The notes under the pieces are model-generated. The model made no database searches, was not told the DNA's origin, and saw nothing but the letters and a program-made list of their open reading frames with translations. A DNA stretch of 11,431 bases from contig JAKQYG010000084.1 in assembly GCA_023356515.1 (NCBI GenBank), forward strand, positions 1 through 11,431, given 5' to 3'. Every line of letters starts with the position of its first letter. Within the stretch, counting starts at the first letter, position 1. Both the position numbers and the translations under genes were made by a program. Below are positions 7,346 through 11,431 of the stretch, in pieces. Source of the stretch: Trichodesmium sp. MAG_R04 (GTDB taxonomy: Bacteria; Cyanobacteriota; Cyanobacteriia; Cyanobacteriales; Microcoleaceae).

Positions 7346-7829
7346 CTAGGTATACTTGGAAGCTAGTAAAAATACTCTTTTCCATAGACCAAAGTTACCA
7401 AATATCAAGCATTTACTCGAACAAATAATATTTCTAAATGTAAAATTTACATGTAGCAAATATAGCAAAGTTTCTGGTAATTGGCATAAGATGATTAGGG
7501 CTTACGCAAAGATACTATTTAAAATTTATTTTTTTGTAAGTATTCTTGTAATCTATAATTGTTTAGTTTAAGCATTGAAATATATACAATTAACTGTTCC
7601 TATCTCACGTTAGTGTGGCTTTGCGGAACGCAAATAAGTTTATGTTTGTTACTACTATATTGTCGTCGCCTCAGTCACTCTTTTGCAGAAGCTCCGCTAT
7701 CAATTTTATACCCAACTTTTTGTAAATTTAAAGACACTGGTAGGCTAGATATAGCTTCCCAGCTTAAGTTCTGATGATATTATAAATGTTTTTAGGCGAT
7801 CGCCTAAATTAGTAAGTGCTATATATATA
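7346..7829. other. Gene-free decayed DNA with small hairpin repeats
   Basis: No credible gene. The ORFs starting at 7356 and 7559 look like chance frames in AT-rich DNA. The stretch contains AGGGCTTACGCAAAGATACT (7497-7516), which matches 18 of 20 bases of the MITE end at 7831-7850, and a compact hairpin TTTGCG-GAA-CGCAAA at 7620-7634. The fragment CAGAAGCTCCGCTA (starting near 7685) resembles common cyanobacterial GC-rich interspersed repeats. Together they suggest layered insertion remnants. Confidence 0.5.
7791..7808. repeat. 18-base perfect palindrome centred on a HIP1 site
   Basis: TTTAGGCGATCGCCTAAA is its own reverse complement and contains GCGATCGC at 7796-7803. HIP1 octamers are abundant in many cyanobacterial genomes; the extended symmetry also allows a hairpin in RNA. 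No function is assigned. Confidence 0.7.
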
Positions 7830-7920
7830 CAGGACTTACGCAAAGACACTAATTGTAGTGTAAATATTGGATCAGGATTATCAAAAATACACCACATATA
7901 GAAGCAATACGTAAGTCCTG
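7830..7920. mobile_element. 91-bp MITE-like element with CAGGACTTACG inverted ends
   Basis: Perfect 11-base terminal inverted repeats, CAGGACTTACG at 7830-7840 and CGTAAGTCCTG at 7910-7920, enclose 69 bases with no coding capacity. ATATA lies directly outside both ends (7825-7829 and 7921-7925), consistent with a short target duplication, although the left flank is an AT repeat and weak evidence. Related end sequences recur at 7497-7516, 7935-7945 and 11163-11177, so this is one member of a repeat family. I infer non-autonomous transposition by an element elsewhere in the genome. The source transposase family cannot be told from this window. Confidence 0.7.
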
Positions 7921-7934
7921 ATATAGTGTTCTTA

Positions 7935-7945
7935 TGTAAGTCCTG
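7935..7945. repeat. Extra copy of the TGTAAGTCCTG end motif
   Basis: TGTAAGTCCTG matches ten of eleven bases of the MITE right end, just 15 bases beyond it. It may be the right end of an older copy whose left end is AGGGCTTACGCA at 7497, which would make the 91-bp element a nested insertion. That pairing is an inference. Confidence 0.45.
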
Positions 7946-7946
7946 T

Positions 7947-7955
7947 CAGTTTCAT
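7947..7955. repeat. Target-site duplication, left copy
   Basis: CAGTTTCAT directly abuts the left inverted repeat of the 241-bp element and matches CAGTTTAAT at 8197-8205 in eight of nine positions. Confidence 0.7.
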
Positions 7956-8196
7956 CTCACGGGGTAACAAGCTAGTTGAAAGCTATATATAGAATGGGAT
8001 TTGCCTTCGGAGGCTGAAGAATATTTCAACAAAAAGAAAATGCTTATTGAGAAATGTTGGGGTGTAGTGCAGGGCAAACGCATCTTATTTTAAAGTTTTG
8101 ACAGGGTAAGGTTCCAGGCTTCTGAGCATTTATACTCATTTTATTGTCTCAAATTATTACTATATCTACCATTAAGCTTACTTGTCACCCCGTGAG
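7956..8196. mobile_element. 241-bp MITE-like element with CTCACGGGGT ends and 9-bp target duplication
   Basis: The ends are inverted repeats, CTCACGGGGTAACAAG at 7956-7971 and CTTGTCACCCCGTGAG at 8181-8196, matching in 15 of 16 positions. Directly outside lie CAGTTTCAT (7947-7955) and CAGTTTAAT (8197-8205), a 9-base direct repeat with one mismatch, as left by a transposase that cuts with a 9-base stagger. The interior has no open frame of useful length and no recognised transposase remnant; it includes a small GCCT-TCGG-AGGC hairpin near 8012-8023. I infer a non-autonomous element mobilised in trans by a full-length IS with the same ends. The transposase family is not identifiable here. Confidence 0.8.
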
Positions 8197-8205
8197 CAGT
8201 TTAAT
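8197..8205. repeat. Target-site duplication, right copy
   Basis: CAGTTTAAT directly follows the right inverted repeat of the 241-bp element; it is the partner of CAGTTTCAT at 7947-7955, with one mismatch. Confidence 0.7.
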
Positions 8206-8492
8206 ATTTACCCATCCTAATAATTTAATAAACGTTTGTTACAAATGAATGTTTGTAAATCTCTCTCATAAAGGTAAGGCCATAGTATAAATTATTTACA
8301 TTGGTAAGTAGTTATGCAAAATTAAATTACACAGATGTTAGGTAATTAAGAGCCTACAGGGATAAAAAATACAGGGAAGAAATAATAGTAATTAATTTTG
8401 CTTAGGCACTGAGATACTTTTGTTGGGTTGCACTGGTGCTTAACCCAACCTACAATAAAATAAATATTAAATTAATTAAATAAATTATAACT
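8206..8492. other. recQ upstream region, no gene
   Basis: AT-rich DNA without ORFs. It contains an inverted pair, GCAAAATTAAATTA (8316-8329) and TAATTAATTTTGC (8389-8401), and the GTTGGGTT hairpin at 8422-8449. The recQ promoter should lie here or within the preceding element, but no distinct -35/-10 pair can be singled out, and no Shine-Dalgarno sequence precedes the recQ ATG. Confidence 0.45.
8422..8449. repeat. GTTGGGTT hairpin repeat
   Basis: GTTGGGTT (8422-8429) and AACCCAAC (8442-8449) form a perfect 8-base stem around a 12-base loop, followed by CTAC. Hairpins of the form GTTGGGTT...AACCCAACCTAC are, from general knowledge, a common interspersed repeat in cyanobacterial intergenic DNA. 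It lies about 45 bases before recQ with no following T-run, so it is more likely a repeat than a terminator. Confidence 0.65.
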
Positions 8493-10688
8493 ATGTCAGT
8501 GCCAAAAAAATCAGAATTTAATCAACTATCATTAGAACAACATCTTAAAAATTACTTTGGTTATGACTCATTCCGTCTTGGTCAAAAAGAAATTATTGAA
8601 ACAGCACTTCAACAAAAAGACCTATTAATTATTATGCCTACTGGTGGAGGAAAATCTTTATGTTTTCAATTGCCAGCATTACTCAAACTAGGCTTAACAA
8701 TAGTAGTATCTCCTTTAATTGCTTTAATGCAAGATCAAGTAGAATCTTTACAAGATAATGGTATTGCTGCCACATTTTTAAATAGCACTTTAAGCTTAAC
8801 TGAAACTCGTAGGCGAGAAACAAATATTATCCAGGGAAAAATTAAACTTTTATATGTGGCGCCAGAGAGATTATTATCAGAAAAATTTTTACCATTTTTA
8901 GAGTTAATTAATTCCCAACAAAGTATATCTACTTTTGCCATAGATGAAGCTCATTGTGTTTCAGAATGGGGTCATGACTTTCGCCCAGAATATCGACAGT
9001 TACAACTCCTAAGAGAAACCTATCCAGATGTACCAATGATGGCTTTAACTGCTACAGCGACAAAACGAGTTAGAGAAGATATTATTTCTCAATTAAATTT
9101 ACATAAACCCTATATTCATATCGCTAGTTTTTTCCGTTCTAACTTATATTATGAAGTGCGTCAAAAAACTAATACTAAAAATACTTTTGCGGAAATATTA
9201 CAAATAATTAGAACAATTGGTAGCTCAGGAATAATCTATTGTAATAGTCGCAAACGGGTTGATGAAATTGCTTATAAATTACGACAAAATCATGTCTCTG
9301 CTTTGCCTTATCATGCTGGTATGAGTGATGAGGAAAGAAGTATTAATCAGACTAAATTTATTAGGGATGATGTTGATATTATTGTGGCGACTGTTGCTTT
9401 TGGCATGGGAATTGATAAACCAGATGTCAGATTTGTGATTCACTATGATCTTCCGAAAAATATAGAAGGTTATTATCAGGAAACTGGTAGGTCTGGTCGA
9501 GATGGGGAGCCTGCTCAATGTATTCTATTTTTTAGCTATGGCGATAAGAAAAGTATTGAATATTTAATCGGTCAAAAAGTTGATGGACAAGAACAAAGAA
9601 TTGCCGAACAACAGTTAAGAAGAATTATTAATTATGCTGAATCTAGCGAATGTCGCCATCGAATTTTGTTAAGCTATTTTGGGGAAGATTTTCCAGGAAA
9701 TTGTGGGAATTGTGATAATTGTAAATATCCCAAGCCAATTGAAGATTGGACTATTGAAGCAATGAAATTTTTGTCTTGTGTGGCGAGAACTAAGGAAAGG
9801 TTTGGCATGATTTATATTATCGATATTTTAAGAGGTTCTAAAACTCAGAAAGTTTTAGATAGGAGACATGATCAACTTTCTACTTATGGCATTGGCAAAG
9901 ATAGAACTGTGGAGGAATGGAAAAACTTAGCAAAATCTCTTTTACATCAGGGTTTAATGGATGAAACAACTGATGGTTATTCGGTGTTGAAACTTAATCA
10001 AAATAGTTGGGAGATAATGGGTAGAAAAGTTAAGGTGGAAATTGCTATAGAAAAGAAACGTCAAATTGAGAAAACTACTACTTCTTTAGCTGTAGATGAA
10101 CAAAGATTATTTGAAGAATTACGGACATTGCGCAAAAGAATTGCTGATCAACAAAATGTTCCTCCTAGTGTAGTTTTTCAAGATATAACATTACAACAAA
10201 TGGCTAAAAAACGCCCCCAAACTTTGGATGAATTTATGAATATTTCTGGAGTAGGTAATTGGAAGCTGAATAAGTATGGTAAAAAGTTTATTGAAAGGAT
10301 TAACAATTATTGTTTGGAGTATGGTTTACCTAATAAGTCGGAACCTATTCGAGAGCTAGCAAAAGTTGTGGATAATTTTCCTTCTCTGACCCAAATAAAA
10401 ACATTAGAGTTATACAAAAAAGGATTAAGTATTGATGCTATTGCTAATGAAAGGGGAGTGAGAATTAGTAGAATTGTTAGTCATTTAGCTGAGTTGATAG
10501 AAAAGGAACAAGCAGTAGATATTGATAGGTTGGTAAAGCCAGAAATTCAGAAAGAAATTATTGCAGCAATAGAAAAAGTAGGGGATGAAAAATTGAAGCC
10601 TATTTATGAGTATTTACAAGAGCGTTATACTTACGATGATATTAAATTAGTCAGGGCATTTTGGCGGAGTGATCAGTTATATTTTTAA
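8493..10688 (+). CDS. recQ: ATP-dependent DNA helicase RecQ
   Basis: A 3'-5' superfamily 2 helicase that unwinds DNA at gaps and stalled forks during recombination and repair. The 731 residues carry the full RecQ layout. Helicase core: FGYDSFRLGQ (22-31), Walker A PTGGGKS (49-55), DEAH (151-154) with the RecQ-specific aromatic loop CVSEWGHDFRPEY (155-167), TATAT (186-190), and motif VI QETGRSGRDG (329-338). RQC region: a four-cysteine zinc site (C387, C404, C407, C410) and a winged helix (about 415-520). HRDC domain: about 534-607. A further helix-turn-helix-like C-terminal segment (about 617-731, with ELYKKGLSIDAIANERGVRISRIVSHL) resembles the C-terminal helix-turn-helix found in some bacterial RecQ proteins. 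No key residue is missing. The ATG at 8493 gives a compact N-terminus. The gene stands alone. Confidence 0.96.
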   Translation: MSVPKKSEFNQLSLEQHLKNYFGYDSFRLGQKEIIETALQQKDLLIIMPTGGGKSLCFQLPALLKLGLTIVVSPLIALMQDQVESLQDNGIAATFLNSTLSLTETRRRETNIIQGKIKLLYVAPERLLSEKFLPFLELINSQQSISTFAIDEAHCVSEWGHDFRPEYRQLQLLRETYPDVPMMALTATATKRVREDIISQLNLHKPYIHIASFFRSNLYYEVRQKTNTKNTFAEILQIIRTIGSSGIIYCNSRKRVDEIAYKLRQNHVSALPYHAGMSDEERSINQTKFIRDDVDIIVATVAFGMGIDKPDVRFVIHYDLPKNIEGYYQETGRSGRDGEPAQCILFFSYGDKKSIEYLIGQKVDGQEQRIAEQQLRRIINYAESSECRHRILLSYFGEDFPGNCGNCDNCKYPKPIEDWTIEAMKFLSCVARTKERFGMIYIIDILRGSKTQKVLDRRHDQLSTYGIGKDRTVEEWKNLAKSLLHQGLMDETTDGYSVLKLNQNSWEIMGRKVKVEIAIEKKRQIEKTTTSLAVDEQRLFEELRTLRKRIADQQNVPPSVVFQDITLQQMAKKRPQTLDEFMNISGVGNWKLNKYGKKFIERINNYCLEYGLPNKSEPIRELAKVVDNFPSLTQIKTLELYKKGLSIDAIANERGVRISRIVSHLAELIEKEQAVDIDRLVKPEIQKEIIAAIEKVGDEKLKPIYEYLQERYTYDDIKLVRAFWRSDQLYF

Positions 10689-10847
10689 TGGAAAATTTGT
10701 TTTGTAAAATATTATAGCACACATGTCTGGATTGCTCACTCTATTACTGAACTTTCTGTTTATTTCTTGATTCTAAACGATTAAAAATTAGATTAAGTAT
10801 TTGCACTTTCAAGTTTAAAGCCTCATCCTTCTAGGGCGACTTTTTAG

Positions 10848-10875
10848 TTGATTTTTTCAATAAATATGTTATCAT
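10848..10875 (+). promoter_or_regulatory. Promoter-like sequence before the GC-rich patch
   Basis: TTGATT (10848-10853) and TATCAT (10870-10875) are separated by 16 bases, a plausible sigma-70 type pair pointing into the GC-rich stretch that follows. No protein gene lies downstream in that direction. Chance occurrence in AT-rich DNA is possible. Confidence 0.35.
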
Positions 10876-10880
10876 ACTGT

Positions 10881-11160
10881 TAATTTGGTCGCACTCAGGC
10901 ATTGGTCGACAAAAAACGGATGGGTCGGCAAGTGTAACCCACCCCCATCCCCTCGGTGGGAGGAGACGAAGAGGGATAGATGCTGCAGCCTGTGTTCGCA
11001 GAGCTTTGCGCCAGTAAAACCTCAGACCCACATCGGAGCTACGGCTCTGGTTGTTTAAGGGCGCCTTTAGGCCGGGGAAGATGTCAAAACAAATTGCAAA
11101 TAAACATTTGTAGGGGTGTTTTCATTTTACCGAGCATTCGCAGCGCTTCACCCCTATTAG
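10881..11160. other. Locally GC-rich, hairpin-rich patch of unknown nature
   Basis: This stretch is visibly richer in G and C than its surroundings and contains several hairpins: TGGGT/ACCCA (10921-10925 with 10937-10941), CCTC-GGTGG-GAGG (about 10951-10963), CGCA-GAGCTT-TGCG (starting near 10997), GAGC-TACG-GCTC (11036-11047) and TAGGGGTG/CACCCCTA (11111-11118 with 11149-11156). The two ORFs crossing it (62 and 66 codons, opposite strands) resemble no protein I know. It could be the decayed end of an insertion element, a composite of GC-rich interspersed repeats, or a structured RNA; a copy of the CGTAAGTCCTG repeat directly follows, which favours mobile DNA. Confidence 0.4.
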
Positions 11161-11162
11161 TA

Positions 11163-11177
11163 GCGTAAGTCCTGTCA
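11163..11177. repeat. Copy of the CGTAAGTCCTG repeat end
   Basis: GCGTAAGTCCTGTCA matches the right end of the 91-bp element at 7910-7920 and extends the match to TGTAAGTCCTGTCA around 7935-7948. No matching left end is seen nearby, so it is probably a solo end or part of a decayed copy. Confidence 0.6.
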
Positions 11178-11225
11178 AAAATACAAAAATACAGGGCCTT
11201 AATACTCACATTTTTAGCCCTGTAT
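11174..11225 (-). terminator. Probable intrinsic terminator of the EF-G-type gene
   Basis: On the minus strand ATACAGGGC (11225-11217) pairs perfectly with GCCCTGTAT (11197-11189), a 9-base stem with a 19-base loop, directly followed by TTTTGTATTTTTG. It lies about 90 bases past the stop codon of the EF-G-type gene. The long loop is atypical, but the GC-containing stem with a T-rich tail fits Rho-independent termination. Confidence 0.6.
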
Positions 11226-11240
11226 ATAGTCAAATTAACC

Positions 11241-11309
11241 TAAGCATTCAGCTAGCTCCCAAACAGCTTTTCCTACAAAAATAGCTCATTGCTAACCACT
11301 GAATGCTTA
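11241..11309 (-). repeat. Long inverted repeat in the 3' UTR of the EF-G-type gene
   Basis: TAAGCATTCAG (11241-11251) and CTGAATGCTTA (11299-11309) are perfect 11-base inverted repeats separated by 47 bases. The gap contains further short complementary pieces (TAGC near 11253 and GCTA near 11291) that could extend the stem. It starts four bases past the stop codon and precedes the probable terminator, so the transcript would carry two hairpins in its 3' UTR. A role in transcript stability is possible but not shown. Confidence 0.6.
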
Positions 11310-11313
11310 TTAC

Positions 11314-11431
11314 CTATTTAGACTTAGCTTCCTGACGCTCTTTAGCTTCCTTAATAACGACCTCTGCCACATTAGCAGGACAAGGCGCATAATGGGAAAA
11401 CTCCATAGAGAACTGACCCCTACCAGAAGTC
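11314..11431 (-). CDS. Translation elongation factor G-type GTPase, C-terminal end only
   Basis: Only the last 38 codons and the TAG stop are in the window. The minus strand reads TSGRGQFSMEFSHYAPCPAN, then VAEVVIKEAKERQEAKSK and the stop. The pattern GRGxFxMEFxHYxxxPxNVAxxVI is the last strand and helix of domain V of EF-G, which drives ribosomal translocation with GTP in the cytoplasm. Cyanobacteria often have more than one EF-G paralogue, and this fragment cannot tell the main fusA from a second copy, so no symbol is assigned. Two hairpins follow the stop. Confidence 0.8.
   Translation of the reverse strand, partial: TSGRGQFSMEFSHYAPCPANVAEVVIKEAKERQEAKSK

Noticed and set aside
7356..7774. 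Two overlapping 71-codon plus-strand ORFs
   Set aside because: They lie in decayed mobile DNA, start without ribosome-binding sites and have compositions typical of translated AT-rich noncoding sequence.
7497..7945. CRISPR-like array from the repeated GTAAGTCC motifs
   Set aside because: The copies are in both orientations with irregular spacing and pair as inverted ends; there are no regular spacers and no cas genes.
10881..11160. Group II intron or a standard housekeeping RNA
   Set aside because: No domain V-like sequence, GTGCG-type 5' end or reverse transcriptase remnant is visible, and none of the conserved cores of tmRNA, RNase P RNA, SRP RNA or 6S RNA can be found.
10831..11168. 66-codon minus-strand and 62-codon plus-strand ORFs over the GC-rich patch
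   Set aside because: They overlap on opposite strands, neither resembles a known protein, and open frames are expected by chance where GC content rises. I treat the DNA as repeat or RNA-like instead.

Overview
The window looks like part of a cyanobacterial chromosome. The protein-coding genes read as cyanobacterial orthologues. HIP1 octamers (GCGATCGC) occur at 908-915, 2529-2536, 2926-2933, 3199-3206 and 7796-7803. The sequence is AT-rich, with long gaps and many dispersed repeats; recognisable intact genes fill only a little over half of it. This style fits large-genome filamentous marine Oscillatoriales such as Trichodesmium or Okeania. That placement is an inference from sequence style, not a database match.

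Layout. 1-527 (minus): 5' part of accD, cut by the window edge. 778-1584 (minus): prepilin peptidase pilD. 1600-2223: a dispersed-repeat copy and a small uncharacterised minus-strand ORF pair with a TGATG overlap. 2224-2819: a gap without a recognisable gene. 2820-4631 (minus): mrdA, penicillin-binding protein 2. 4632-5228: a divergent intergenic region holding a second repeat copy and a possible NtcA-type promoter. 5229-5993 (plus): cysE, serine acetyltransferase. 5994-8492: about 2.5 kb of decayed mobile DNA, with two opposed remnants of one TnpB family, a 91-bp and a 241-bp MITE-like element (the latter with a 9-bp target duplication), and several hairpin repeats. 8493-10688 (plus): recQ helicase. 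10689-11313: a promoter-like site, a locally GC-rich patch of unknown nature, and two hairpins downstream of the last gene. 11314-11431 (minus): the 3' end of an elongation factor G-type gene.

The intact genes are housekeeping functions: fatty-acid synthesis, type IV pilin processing, cell-wall elongation, cysteine synthesis, DNA repair and translation. They do not form an obvious pathway or operon, since most are separated by hundreds of bases. I see no tRNA, rRNA, CRISPR array or toxin-antitoxin pair, and no convincing new multi-gene system. The most interesting material is the nested mobile-element region between cysE and recQ, the NtcA-like promoter before cysE, and the GC-rich patch near 10.9-11.16 kb.
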